From contig DATLYE010000053.1 of NCBI GenBank assembly GCA_035575135.1, positions 46,262 through 110,261 of the forward strand: a stretch of 64,000 nt of DNA. Reading direction: 5' to 3'. Both the position numbers and the translations under genes were made by a program. The notes beneath the pieces are model-generated. The model saw only the letters and a program-made list of their open reading frames with translations. It was not told the origin of the DNA and did not search any database. Origin of the DNA: JANWXD01 sp035575135. GTDB taxonomy: Bacteria > Acidobacteriota > Terriglobia > Bryobacterales > Bryobacteraceae. Positions within the stretch are counted from its first letter, which is position 1. Each line of letters starts with the position of its first letter. Positions 34,857 to 44,100 of this stretch are shown here, piece by piece.

Positions 34857-35768
34857 ATGCCAGCAATTACGTCAACGAACGTGGCGAACGCGATTGTCAA
34901 GCTGGTAGCGGTGGATGCCTTACCCGCGCTGATGGGTAACCTTGTCATGGGGAACCTGGTCAATCGCGACTTTGAGCCCACCCTGGCGCAGGCCGGCGAC
35001 GCGGTCAACGTGCCGATTCCGCCGAGCCTGGTGGCGAACAACATCGCCGAGGGTGGAACCGTGCAACCGCAGAATCCGAGTCTGGGCAACGCGCAGATCG
35101 TGCTGAACACCCACGCCGAGGCTACGTTTCAAATCCCCGACGTGACGAAGGTGCTTGCGGTGCCGGATCTGCTGAAGCTTTACATGCAGCCGGCTGTGGT
35201 TGCACTTGCCGAGAAGATCGAGACAGACCTGCTCAGTCTGTATGCAAACTTTACCGCGAATGCTCCGGTCGGAACGCCCGGCAGCCCGATCACGGAATCG
35301 GTGATTGACGCAGCCGAAACGGCCTTATTCCAGGCCAAGGTCCCAGCAAGCGAGCCCAAGTATCTGGTTGTCGACGCGGCGACCTACTCGCAGCTGCGAC
35401 AGATTCCGCGTTTCAGCGAATTCCAGACGGCGGGAGAGGCCGGCCTGAGAGCGCTGATTGACGGATCTGTGGGCAAGATCAAGGACTTCTACGTCTTCCG
35501 GTCCCAGTTTGTGCACAAGACCGGGAGCTCACCGGTGACGACCCATAACCTGGCATTCGCCCGGAGCGCCATCGGGCTGGTGATCCGGCGTTTGCCCCAA
35601 CCACTGCCTGGGACGGGAGCCATTGCGGAGTATGCGGAGCTCGGGAATTTCGGCATGCGCGTTGTGATGAGCTACCAGCCGAACACTCTGGCGCAGCAGT
35701 TTACGGTGGATGTGCTTTACGGGGTCGGCGTCTTGCGGAACAGCTTTGGCGTACAAGTGAACAGCTAG
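34857..35768 (+). CDS. Major capsid (coat) protein, P22-like
   Basis: This 303-residue protein is the best coat candidate. The N-terminus (ITSTNVANAIVKLVAVDALP) and blocks NRDFEPTLAQAGDAVNVPIP, ATFQIPDVTKVLAVPDLLKL and EYAELGNFGMRVVMSYQPN resemble the HK97-fold coat proteins of the P22 gp5 group. It lies just after the scaffold candidate and has the strongest spaced ribosome-binding site in the cluster. RNA structures sit on both sides, as expected for a gene that must be made in excess. No neighbouring protease gene is present. Confidence 0.78.
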   Translation: MPAITSTNVANAIVKLVAVDALPALMGNLVMGNLVNRDFEPTLAQAGDAVNVPIPPSLVANNIAEGGTVQPQNPSLGNAQIVLNTHAEATFQIPDVTKVLAVPDLLKLYMQPAVVALAEKIETDLLSLYANFTANAPVGTPGSPITESVIDAAETALFQAKVPASEPKYLVVDAATYSQLRQIPRFSEFQTAGEAGLRALIDGSVGKIKDFYVFRSQFVHKTGSSPVTTHNLAFARSAIGLVIRRLPQPLPGTGAIAEYAELGNFGMRVVMSYQPNTLAQQFTVDVLYGVGVLRNSFGVQVNS

Positions 35769-35790
35769 TCCACCACTTCTTGCCGCACGC

Positions 35791-35846
35791 GGCGCAGACG
35801 CGATCTTGCGTGCCCGTCAGAAAACCACGCGGCACCCGTCTGCGCC
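35791..35846 (+). promoter_or_regulatory. Long hairpin after the coat gene
   Basis: GGCGCAGACG (35791-35800) pairs perfectly with CGTCTGCGCC (35837-35846), and an inner GCGTG/CACGC (35808-35812 and 35826-35830) can pair inside. There is no T-run. It could damp read-through so that the coat gene is expressed above downstream genes. Confidence 0.45.
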
Positions 35847-35902
35847 GTCCTACGGCGCCAACGAAGGGAGTATTTCACTGCACAGTCTCAGGGGAGAAAG
35901 AT

Positions 35903-36217
35903 ATGGATCTGAAAAGTTACTATCAGAAGCTGCGCGAACTGGAGAGTGCTTTGCCCTCAGATTACGTAGTCGTGGTCAGCAAGGAGACGCCGGACGGGGG
36001 CCGGGCCGGAACGCTTACCGAGGTGCCACGCCGACTGGCGGCAAAGCTGATCCTAGACGGGGCTGCCGAGCTTGCCACCGAGGAGCAAACCAGAAAGCTG
36101 CGAACGCTCATGTCCGAGCCGGATGACCGCAGCACCATGAACCGTGTCGGCCGGATGGACCAAGGGAACGTGGAGGAACCCAACGCGAACCGGCCGGAAG
36201 GGAACAGAAAAAAGTAG
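35903..36217 (+). CDS. Small phage-like protein of unknown function
   Basis: This 104-residue product is not recognised. ATG at 35903, with AGGGGAG just upstream, was chosen over the longer frame from 35780, which begins inside the structured intergenic RNA. The first 70 residues look folded (SYYQKLRELESALPSDYVVV, VPRRLAAKLILDGAAELAT); the rest is polar and disordered (NVEEPNANRPEGNRKK). Its place between coat and connector genes suggests a head decoration or completion role. Confidence 0.6.
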   Translation: MDLKSYYQKLRELESALPSDYVVVVSKETPDGGRAGTLTEVPRRLAAKLILDGAAELATEEQTRKLRTLMSEPDDRSTMNRVGRMDQGNVEEPNANRPEGNRKK

Positions 36218-36243
36218 CGTGACTCGCCGAGGACGGTGGAACC

Positions 36244-36993
36244 ATGGGACTTTTCACGGACGGGGAACTGGCCACACTCGAGCGACTGCGAGATTTCGAG
36301 AGCGCGATTGAAGAGGTTCTCACCGGGGAGCGCATCGAGATCTCCAGCAAACTGCGACTGGCGCACGAAGATGTGGCAGCCGATCTGAGCGCGTTCTTGA
36401 TACAGGCGGCGGACGAGGGAGGCGAGCGATGGGGGCTGGAGAACGTTGTCGTCACACCGGCCCTACGGCAGTGGGAGGTCTTGCATGCTTTGGAGCTGAT
36501 TTATCGCGATGCCCACAGCAGCCACCTCAATGACCGCTACCTGGCCAAGTGGAAGGAATACCGGCGCTCAGCCAGAGAGGCGCGCCGCCGCCTGTTCGAA
36601 CAGGGTCTCGGTGCAACTCGAAGGCCCATTCCAAAGGCTCCTGTACCGACGCTCGGCGAAGTCGCGGGCGCGAATCCCGGGGGCACCTTCTGGGTGCGAG
36701 TGAGCTGGGTGCGCGACCAAGAAGAAGGCGCACCAAGTGACGCAAGAGCGTGGGCCGCGGCTCCCGACAAAGCGCTCACGGTCCAAGCAGCCGAGCCACC
36801 CGCCGGGGTGAGCGGATGGAACCTTTACGCCGGCGTACTCCCCGACGATGTCGAGCTGCAGAACGACCAACCACTCGCCCCTGGGTCCCTCTGGATCATG
36901 CCAGAAACGGGTCCTCGCAGGGGGCGGCCCGCCGGAACCGGCCAAACGCCTTCTGAGTTCATCCGGCTTCGACAGATTCTGCTCCGAGGATGA
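36244..36993 (+). CDS. Head-tail connector candidate
   Basis: The family is not recognised. The 249-residue protein has a helical N-terminal half (ELATLERLRDFESAIEEVL, WEVLHALELIYRDAHSSHLN, KEYRRSAREARRRLFEQGLG) and a C-terminal beta-rich half with a fibronectin-like feel (GTFWVRVSWVRDQEEGAPSD, PPAGVSGWNLYAGVLPDDVE). Helical connector proteins of the gp6/gp15 type sit at this point in tailed-phage clusters. It is 26 bases after the preceding gene and 3 bases before the next. The role is inferred from order. Confidence 0.55.
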   Translation: MGLFTDGELATLERLRDFESAIEEVLTGERIEISSKLRLAHEDVAADLSAFLIQAADEGGERWGLENVVVTPALRQWEVLHALELIYRDAHSSHLNDRYLAKWKEYRRSAREARRRLFEQGLGATRRPIPKAPVPTLGEVAGANPGGTFWVRVSWVRDQEEGAPSDARAWAAAPDKALTVQAAEPPAGVSGWNLYAGVLPDDVELQNDQPLAPGSLWIMPETGPRRGRPAGTGQTPSEFIRLRQILLRG

Positions 36994-36996
36994 GCC

Positions 36997-37494
36997 ATGA
37001 CTTTCCCGGGCCGAGCAGCAACCGAGCACATCGGGGCGATCCTAAAATCACCCGGCGGCCTCACAGCGAGCCTCGCCACGATCGCATCCCGGGAAGGCAC
37101 ATCACCCGTCGTCCTTCAACAAGATCAGATTCGCAGTCACAATATCGCGGCTGATCTTGCGGAAAAAACCGCAGGTGTTCGCTACCCAGCGATCTATGTC
37201 TACTGCGAACGCGTTTCGAACGACCTACGGGAGAAATTCCGGACATTTGCCGGACGGGTCACAGTCGTAATCGAAGCACGGGTTTCGAGAGATCGGCTCG
37301 AGGAGCTAGACAGAGAACTTCACATTTTAGTCGAGGCCATCACGGGCGTGCTTGACGTAGAAAAGGGCGATTGGGGCGACGGGCTTTGTTATCCCGGCGG
37401 ATATGAAATCACCTTCGGACCGATAAAACATGGCGGCAAAAACTTTTTACAATCGGCAAAAATCACGTTCGACGTCGATGTCAGAATCGATTAA
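36997..37494 (+). CDS. Tail terminator/completion candidate
   Basis: This 165-residue protein has alternating helix and strand (LREKFRTFAGRVTVVIEARV, LEELDRELHILVEAITGVL, NFLQSAKITFDVDVRID) typical of tail-terminator or neck proteins that end a siphovirus tail tube. Its position just before the tail-tube gene agrees. ATG at 36997 is 3 bases after the previous stop. No family was recognised with certainty. Confidence 0.6.
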   Translation: MTFPGRAATEHIGAILKSPGGLTASLATIASREGTSPVVLQQDQIRSHNIAADLAEKTAGVRYPAIYVYCERVSNDLREKFRTFAGRVTVVIEARVSRDRLEELDRELHILVEAITGVLDVEKGDWGDGLCYPGGYEITFGPIKHGGKNFLQSAKITFDVDVRID

Positions 37495-37509
37495 CGAAGA
37501 GGATCATCC

Positions 37510-38679
37510 ATGGGATGTCAGATTGGATCCAGTAACAACCGGTTCTATGCCGCTATTGAGAGCACCTATGGACTTGTGCCTTCTATTGCGGCATCACATC
37601 GTTTTTCGGCACTGAAACTGTCGATTCGACAGGATCCGGATCAGGCGGAGCGGCGTGACAAGACGGGCAGTCGTACTTTCGCCGGCCTGCCGGGACCCGT
37701 GCGCCGGCGAACGCGCTTTCAGTTGCGAACGTACGTTTCCGGGCTCGGCTTGACCGGGGCGGGCCCAGCTCAGGGAGCGCTCGTGGAGGGCGCCCTCGGA
37801 GGCAACCCACAGGTCTGGGACGGCGGCACGGTGGCGCAGGTCGCTGGTACCGCGCTCGCGTTCGGCGGTCCACATGGGCTGAGCCCCGGGCAAGCCGTGG
37901 CATTCGGCGGGGAGATCCGCTTTGTGCTCAACACCCCGGATGCAAGCACTGTCATCTTGAACGCGCCGTTCAGCATCACGCCGAGTGTGGGTTCTCCGCT
38001 AGGGCGAACCATTACCTATTTTCCGGCAAAACAGCCGAAGAGCGTCAGCATATTCGATTACTGGGATCCTCCCAGCGCCGTGCAGCGAATTCTCTACGGC
38101 GCCGGCGTCGACCGAATGCAAATCCGAATCAATGGAGATTATCACGAGTTCTTGTTCAGCGGCGAAGCTGCGGATGTCATTGACAGTGTCAGTTTTGTGC
38201 CCGGAGAAGGAGGCCTGGTTGCGTTTCCTGCTGAACCGGCACCGGCCGCCTTCGAGGCCCAGGTCATTCCCGGACACCTGGGACAAGCATGGCTCGGCGT
38301 TGTTCCCGACCGATTTTTCACGCTCACAGCCGCCGAGATCACCGTCGGGAACAATCTTGACGTCCGAAGTCGTGAATTCGGCAGCGTCCTTCCCAGGTGT
38401 CTGGTTCCGGGTCCCCGCCGTGTGGAGCTGGATTTCGATCTTTACGAGGAAGACGATGACGCGACGAAGGGTCTCTATCAGGCGGCTCGGCAACGGTCAC
38501 CGATTGAAGTCATGTTTCAGCTGGGAAACGCTTCCGGGCAGCTGTGCGGAGTCTACCTCAAATCCGTGATACCGGAGGTACCGGAGTTCAATGACAACGA
38601 GCGGCGTTTGCAGTGGCAGTTTACGAGGTGCCGTGCGCAGGGCATTGCGGACGATGAAATCGCTGTGGCGTTCGCCTAG
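37510..38679 (+). CDS. Major tail (tube) protein candidate
   Basis: This 389-residue beta-rich protein lies where the tail tube is expected and is followed by tail chaperone genes. Blocks such as GCQIGSSNNRFYAAIESTYG at the N-terminus, MQIRINGDYHEFLFSGEAAD and LTAAEITVGNNLDVRSREFG agree with tube folds. An inserted segment (about 75-160, Gly/Ala-rich with PHGLSPGQAVAFGGEIRFVL) may be an extra surface domain, making it longer than many tube proteins. The last 26 bases overlap the next gene. Confidence 0.68.
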   Translation: MGCQIGSSNNRFYAAIESTYGLVPSIAASHRFSALKLSIRQDPDQAERRDKTGSRTFAGLPGPVRRRTRFQLRTYVSGLGLTGAGPAQGALVEGALGGNPQVWDGGTVAQVAGTALAFGGPHGLSPGQAVAFGGEIRFVLNTPDASTVILNAPFSITPSVGSPLGRTITYFPAKQPKSVSIFDYWDPPSAVQRILYGAGVDRMQIRINGDYHEFLFSGEAADVIDSVSFVPGEGGLVAFPAEPAPAAFEAQVIPGHLGQAWLGVVPDRFFTLTAAEITVGNNLDVRSREFGSVLPRCLVPGPRRVELDFDLYEEDDDATKGLYQAARQRSPIEVMFQLGNASGQLCGVYLKSVIPEVPEFNDNERRLQWQFTRCRAQGIADDEIAVAFA

Positions 38680-39049
38680 CACGAGAAATTACAAGAGCCT
38701 GCGTCGAGTGGAGTCACGGTCCATTCCCGGCGTGTGGCTGACCATCCGGAAAGTGTCATTCGACCGAAGAATTGAGCTGGCGCGGCGAATACGCGAGGTG
38801 GCCGGGCGGGGAGACTACCTCGCGGCAAGCAAGGATCCCGAAGAGAAGGTGGCGGCGGCTCTTCTGGCAGCCGAAGTCGACCGCATCTATCTCGAGTGGG
38901 GTCTGGCCAACGTGGAAGGCCTCATAGTCGACGGCGAGCCGGCCACCCCAGCTCAACTGCTCGCATCCGGCCCCGAGGATCTCGTACGGGAAGCGCTCTC
39001 GCTGGTCAAGGCCGAGTGCGGCCTCACGGAGCAAGAACGAAAAAACTGA
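38654..39049 (+). CDS. Tail assembly chaperone, short form (G-like)
   Basis: This 131-residue product is the zero-frame tail assembly chaperone. The region SIPGVWLTIRKVSFDRRIEL, followed by a charged helical domain, ends in LTEQERKN. ATG at 38654 gives a 26-base overlap with the tube gene and lacks a ribosome-binding site; GTG at 38708 is an alternative. The call rests on position between tube and tape measure and on the slippery heptamer immediately before the stop codon. In lambda the equivalent G and GT proteins bind the tape measure during tail assembly. Confidence 0.72.
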   Translation: MKSLWRSPSTRNYKSLRRVESRSIPGVWLTIRKVSFDRRIELARRIREVAGRGDYLAASKDPEEKVAAALLAAEVDRIYLEWGLANVEGLIVDGEPATPAQLLASGPEDLVREALSLVKAECGLTEQERKN

Positions 39050-39093
39050 TCGTCGCCTTCCACTTTCAATTTTCGGACCAGGCCAAGTGGAGG
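39040..39093 (+). promoter_or_regulatory. Programmed -1 ribosomal frameshift signal
   Basis: The heptamer A AAA AAC lies at 39040-39046 in exactly the zero-frame phase required (CGA AAA AAC), followed at once by TGA. GGAG at 39028-39031 is an SD-like stimulator 8 bases upstream. A 9-bp stem (39057-39065 with 39085-39093, one T-G pair, 19-base loop) starts 10 bases downstream. All three elements are those known to stimulate -1 frameshifting in bacteria. Confidence 0.8.
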
Positions 39094-39384
39094 TGCGATG
39101 TCTGCCGCGAACAAGGCCTGGAGCAACGGCGCGCTTGCGGCTTTCTCCCGAAGCGGGACGGCACGCGTCGCCAGATTGTATGGGCACGGGGTGACGTCGC
39201 GGTGAGCCAGTGTCCAAATTCGATGATTACGGCAGAGAGCCTTGAGTTTCTTGAACGTTACTATGCTTGGAAAATCTCGGGGAAACCAGACCTTGCAAAA
39301 ATGAGCGCCCGCCAAGCAGAGGCGTTTCTCGTACTAGAAAACGAGTGGCGCAAGGAGGCGGAGAAATTGCATGAACGAGATTGA
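39046..39384 (+). CDS. Frameshift extension of the tail chaperone (T-like domain of the GT fusion)
   Basis: This reading frame has no own start that makes sense; its upstream part (from 38896) is a shadow of the G-like gene. After a -1 shift at 39040-39046 it continues the chaperone as KKLIVAFHFQFSD and adds 112 residues, giving a fusion of about 243. The extension contains a Cys cluster (WRCDVCREQG, then CGFLP and SQCPNS) that could bind zinc, and a helical end (ESLEFLERYYAWKISGK, ARQAEAFLVLENEWRKEAEK). It overlaps the tape-measure start by 14 bases. GT-type fusions in lambda are made in small amounts by the same mechanism. Confidence 0.72.
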   Translation: MIVAFHFQFSDQAKWRCDVCREQGLEQRRACGFLPKRDGTRRQIVWARGDVAVSQCPNSMITAESLEFLERYYAWKISGKPDLAKMSARQAEAFLVLENEWRKEAEKLHERD

Positions 39385-39973
39385 GCGACTCCTGGCGATA
39401 TTTGGAACGGCGAACAGCCGAGATGTCTTAGAACGGGCAACGACCGCCATTCTCCAAGGCGGGGCACAGCTGGAGAGTACGCAACGCAGCTTGGAGCAAC
39501 TCCGAAATGCCGCGCAACGGCAAGCGGACGTGGTGGAGGAGAATACGGAGGCGGTAAAAGAGAATACGACATCGCGCCCCGGGGCACTGGCGGGATTCGC
39601 TGCGGACGCCCTGAGGACTGCAGGCCGCCTGCTCGGAGGCGGTTTCGCGCTCTCTCCAATTTTCTCCGGCCTTCTCGGTTTGTTCGGAGGTGGAAACTCG
39701 GAGCCCGCAGCGCAACTTCCCCGTTACATTGCGCCGACCCCGTTGCGGCTTCAGGGCGCAGTACCCCAGACGGCAGGAGATCCGATTTTTGAGGCGGATT
39801 ATGATCAAAGAGGACTACCTAGAAGAGCGCTTCCGCCCCCGACCCAGGTTTCCATCCAGATCCAGGCCATTGACAGCCGATCCTTCATCGAACACCGCGA
39901 CGAGATCGCGCGGGCAGTGAGGGAGGCACTGCTGAACGCTCACGGTCTGAACGACGTAATCGCGGAGTTATAG
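39371..39973 (+). CDS. Short tape-measure protein candidate
   Basis: Only 200 residues long, this protein lies where a siphovirus tape measure belongs. It starts with helices (MNEIERLLAIFGTANSRDVL, TQRSLEQLRNAAQRQADVVE), then has a Gly/Ala hydrophobic segment (RLLGGGFALSPIFSGLLGLFGGG), a Pro-rich linker and a final helix (HRDEIARAVREALLNAHG). Tape measures scale with tail length, so the tail would be very short, about 30 nm if the usual 0.15 nm per residue holds. RcGTA also has a short tape measure. The role is inferred from order. Confidence 0.58.
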   Translation: MNEIERLLAIFGTANSRDVLERATTAILQGGAQLESTQRSLEQLRNAAQRQADVVEENTEAVKENTTSRPGALAGFAADALRTAGRLLGGGFALSPIFSGLLGLFGGGNSEPAAQLPRYIAPTPLRLQGAVPQTAGDPIFEADYDQRGLPRRALPPPTQVSIQIQAIDSRSFIEHRDEIARAVREALLNAHGLNDVIAEL

Positions 39974-39974
39974 C

Positions 39975-40334
39975 ATGTCCAATTTTCCCAGTCTTAAGAC
40001 GGGCGCATCGTCCCAGTATCCGTTGACACGAGTCGTGAAGTATCGGACGCACGTCGCACGTTTTGTGGACGGGAGCGAACAGCGTTTCCGCGAACTGCGT
40101 GGGCCCATGCACACGTGGGTCATAGGACTGGAAATGCTAAACGATGTCGAAATGCAGGCATTCGTCGAGTTTGCGGAGTCCGTGAGAGGCGCTGCAGGGA
40201 GCTTTTCGTTCACGGATCCGCTGGATGGCACTGTCTACTCCCACTGCTCTCTCGACCGGGACATGGCGGAGTTCACCTGGGACGCCGACGACCAGGGGCA
40301 AGTCCAACTGATCATCCGGGAGAAAACCGATTAG
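39975..40334 (+). CDS. Distal tail protein (gpM/DUF2460-like), copy 1
   Basis: This 119-residue protein resembles distal-tail proteins of the lambda gpM and gene transfer agent gp12 kind. The start FPSLKTGASSQYPLTRVVKY leads into FVDGSEQRFRELRGPMHTWV and FVEFAESVRGAAGSFSFTDP, the standard layout of a ring that caps the tube. It begins 1 base after the tape-measure stop and ends 1 base before its paralogue. Copy 2 shares the opening FPxLxTGAxxQYPL. Confidence 0.72.
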   Translation: MSNFPSLKTGASSQYPLTRVVKYRTHVARFVDGSEQRFRELRGPMHTWVIGLEMLNDVEMQAFVEFAESVRGAAGSFSFTDPLDGTVYSHCSLDRDMAEFTWDADDQGQVQLIIREKTD

Positions 40335-40335
40335 T

Positions 40336-41133
40336 ATGCCGTACTTCCCTCAGTTGGCCACGGGGGCCACGGCTCAATACCCGCTGGTCAAGCGCAGAGT
40401 GTTCCGATCCGTGTCCAATGTGCTCGCAGACGGTAAGGTACTGACAATGGCCGACTTTTCGGCCGGACGAGTAGTGTGGGAACTCACCTACCGAGGACTG
40501 GCGGAAACGGAAAGGGCAGCTCTCGAAGTGTTTTTCCAGCAGGCTGAAGGCCGACTCAACACTTTCACGTTCCTCGATCCGGTCGCCAACTTACTTCAAT
40601 GGAGCGAGCGTTTGAGTGAACCTGTGTGGGATAAGGACCCGATGCTGGTTCTCACGGAAGGCCAGCCTGACCCCGAAGGGACATTCCGGGCAACAAGAAT
40701 TGCCAACAACGGGTCTGCACCCCAAGAGATCGCGCAGACTCTGCTTGCGCCCGGCTGGTACCAGTATTGCTTCAGTGCATACGTGAGGAGCGACACACCT
40801 GCAGATCTCGCACTTGTACGCACAACTGTGGACACACAGGAGCAGCAAGTCGTGCCGGCCACACCGGTCTGGCGACGTGTCTGGTTGTCGAGCCGGGCAA
40901 CGACAACGGCTGAGCGGGTACGTTTTGGGCTGAGATTGAACGCAGGAACCGCGATCGAAGTCTGGGGGCTACAAGTGGAACCGCAGGTACACCCTTCCGC
41001 TTATAAAGCGACCGCGGCAAGAAACGGGGTGTACCCGTCCGCCCGTTTTGACGCGGACGCGTTAACCATCACCGCCGAGGCGCCCGGGCGATATTCGTGC
41101 AAGATCCACGTGAGCGCTCCGCTCGCCGGCTAG
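40336..41133 (+). CDS. Distal tail protein, copy 2, with C-terminal jelly-roll-like domain
   Basis: This 265-residue protein repeats the distal-tail domain in residues 1-80 (FPQLATGATAQYPLVKRRVF, LAETERAALEVFFQQAEG, TFTFLDPVAN). A second domain of about 170 residues (LLQWSERLSEPVW, YQYCFSAYVRSDTPADLALV, VWRRVWLSSRATTTAERVRF, IEVWGLQVEP) looks like a carbohydrate-binding jelly roll, the type seen in tail-tip proteins that touch the host surface. It probably arose by duplication of the preceding gene followed by fusion. Confidence 0.68.
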   Translation: MPYFPQLATGATAQYPLVKRRVFRSVSNVLADGKVLTMADFSAGRVVWELTYRGLAETERAALEVFFQQAEGRLNTFTFLDPVANLLQWSERLSEPVWDKDPMLVLTEGQPDPEGTFRATRIANNGSAPQEIAQTLLAPGWYQYCFSAYVRSDTPADLALVRTTVDTQEQQVVPATPVWRRVWLSSRATTTAERVRFGLRLNAGTAIEVWGLQVEPQVHPSAYKATAARNGVYPSARFDADALTITAEAPGRYSCKIHVSAPLAG

Positions 41134-41197
41134 CACGATTCAGCGTGGTTGCCGCAGTCCGCAAGAGTCCACTTTTTCGTCACGCAGGGGCTTCTCC

Positions 41198-44100
41198 ATG
41201 AGCACGATTGCGCAGATCAAAGAACAAGAAGTCACCGACACGCCGCTGTTCTTGGTGGAATGCGAACTGGTGTCCGGCGAGCGGCTGCACTGGAGCACCC
41301 ACGAAGTGACCTTCCAAGGAGAGCGGTACGAAGCCCGCATATTGCGGCACAACTTTTTCGAGATCCGGGCGGATTCGGAGGCTGGCGCAGACGGATCCGC
41401 ACGAATCGTGCTGACTCTTGCCAACGCCGACTCGCGCCTGTCCCAAGTCGAGCGCTCCACGGGTTGGAAAGGCAGCCGCGTGGTCGTCCGCTTTGCCTTT
41501 TTCGATCTCGGGACGGGACAACCGGTTTCAGAAGCCAGCGTGATTTTTCGCGGCGTCGCGCAAGCTCCGGACGAGATCACGGAAAGTACACTGCGCCTGA
41601 CCGTGGGGAGTCGCTTCAACCTCCAGCGGGTACTGTTGCCTGAGGTAAGAATTCAACGCAGGTGCCCCTGGAGATTTCCCGCTACACCGGAGCAGCGGAT
41701 TGAGGCGTTGGACGGGGGCATAGAGGGAAAGTATTCGTTGTTCTATCGCTGTGGGTACTCGCCCGACGTTCCTGGTGGAGTGGGCAACCTCAACGGAAGC
41801 GAGCTTTTCACGACGTGCGACTTCACGCGCAGCGCTTGCGAACAGAGGGGAATGTTTGACGTTGACAGCCGCGGAAACATCACGCGGCGGTTCGGCGGAA
41901 TTGAGTTTGTACCTTCGTCCATCGTAGTACGCAGCCACGGAGAACGGGGATTTCACTACGCAGCCGTCAAAGAGAACGAGGCGCGGTACAACGACTTCGT
42001 GCCCCTCGTGTACGGAACGGCCTGGTACGCACCGCCCATCGTGTTTGCTCGCAACGACGGAAACCTTACCCGGCTCGAGGTTCTGCTTGGCATTGGAGAA
42101 ATGCAAGGCGTTCTCAAGGTGCTGGTCAACGATCTCGACATCCCTGAGGGCCGGCCCGGGACCGACATGACGGCGACGGGCTGGTATCACGTCGTGAGCC
42201 TCGGAGCGAGAACGGGAGCTTTCAACCCGGACTTCGAAGGCGGAGATCCGTACGGCAGCATGGCTGTGTTGTCCGTCGTGGTGCCGAATCGCGTCAATGA
42301 CGGGCAGACATTGCCTCGGATCCAAGTGCTGGCGCAGGGCGTCAAACTGTCGCAATACGACGCACAGGGTAATTACATAGGAGAAATATTTGACAATAAC
42401 CCGGCATGGGTATTGTTAGACGTTCTGCGCAGATCCGGCTGGCGGTTGGAAGAGATCGACCTTCCGAGTTTCAGCCGTGCGGCGGCCGTCTGTGCGGAAC
42501 TGATCCCGGCTTCGGACTTGTACGGCAATCCGGTACTCGTGCCGCGATTTCAATGCAATCTTGTTCTACGACGGCGCCGCAGCGTGGCGGAAATTGTGCG
42601 CGGTATTCAAGCCGGCTCACGATTGTACTTAGTGCAAGGAGACGACGGAAAACTTCAGGTGCGAATCGAAGACACGCTGGCGCGCCAGCAGCCGGACCGA
42701 TTCCCGGGGAGCAACAGTGTGTCGCCGCTCGATGGGGGCTGGCCAGCGTACGAGTTCGGGGACGGAACGTTCGGGTTTTCGGGAATCTTACGAACCGGCG
42801 GTGGCGAACCGAGCCTCCGGGTTTGGTCTCGGGGAACGGCGGAGACGCCGAACCGGGTCACCGTGGAATTCCAAGACGCGCTGAACGAGTACCAGCAGGA
42901 CAGCCTGTCTCTGGTGGATCCGGAGGACGTACTCCGCGTGGGCCAGGAGGTGAGCATGCCGTTGCCAGCGTTGGGTATTCCCAATCCAAGTCAGGCCGCG
43001 AGGGCGGCGCAGCTCATTTTGGACAAAGCCATTCGCGGCAACACGTATGTAGAATTCGAAACGAGTGTACGGGGCGTTGGGCTTAAGCCCGGCGATTTGA
43101 TCACTCTGACCTATTTAAAAGAAGGATTTCAGCGGCAGCCGTTTCGCATCAAGACTATCGCACCTGGGATAAACTATAGAACCGCGCGAATCACGGCGCA
43201 GATCCACGACGACGCCTGGTACCAAGATGCGCCGCCCGAAGGCGCAAGCGGAGCGGGGCGCCAGCCCGGATACGAGGTCGGTCTTCCCCGTCCGCTCATC
43301 GGACTGGTACTGGATGCTGATGGCGATCCCCAGTTCGAGGTGCAGGAACGCGTGGACGAGACAGGAGACGGCCGGATGACGGTGTGGATCCGGGCCGGCT
43401 TTGCGGTACCCCCCAAGCCCGGGGCAGGTATGCGCAGTGTCCCGATGGTCAGCCTTTCGCCACTTGTTGAAACCGTGGGCGGCACACTTCCCGCGGGCCA
43501 AACCTTCTATTACGCCGTCAGTGCGCTGTTCGCAGGAGGGAGCGAAAGTCCGCTTTCATTTGTGATTCCGGCACGGATTTCTTCTGCGTCGAACACCAAC
43601 AGCGTACGGCTCGTGGGTCTCCGCTTTCCGCCCGGGACGACGGGGTTCAATGTCTACCGTGGCAGTACACCCGCACTGATGTACCGTATCGCCGCCAACC
43701 AAACGCCAGCTGCAGAGTTCACAGACACGGGTCTTGCGATTTTACTCGAAGCGCCCCCTGATGAAAACTTCGACCACGCTAATTTCTACTGGCGCTTTGA
43801 GCAACTCCCAGAGCACCAAGCCACGATCTACGGGCCGTTTACAATCGGCAACGACTCTCTGGCGATGCCTGTGAACGGCTACCGTCAGTCGGTGGTCCGC
43901 ATTACTAAGGGCAAGGGCGCAGGTCAAGAACGGATCATAACTCACAACGACGCCACCACCCTTACACTGGACAAGCCCTGGAGCGTGGAGCCCGACGGCA
44001 CCAGCCGTTTTGTCGTCGCCGAAGCGACCTGGCACTTCGGCGCTACCACGCGCACCAGTCCGGTGGAATTCGAGGTTCCGAACCGAATCGGCGCCACGTT

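Noticed and set aside
38896..39045. Independent start for the second tail chaperone frame at 38896
   Set aside because: The first 50 codons are a shadow of the G-like gene, have no ribosome-binding site and are Arg-rich; a -1 shift at the heptamer explains the frame better.
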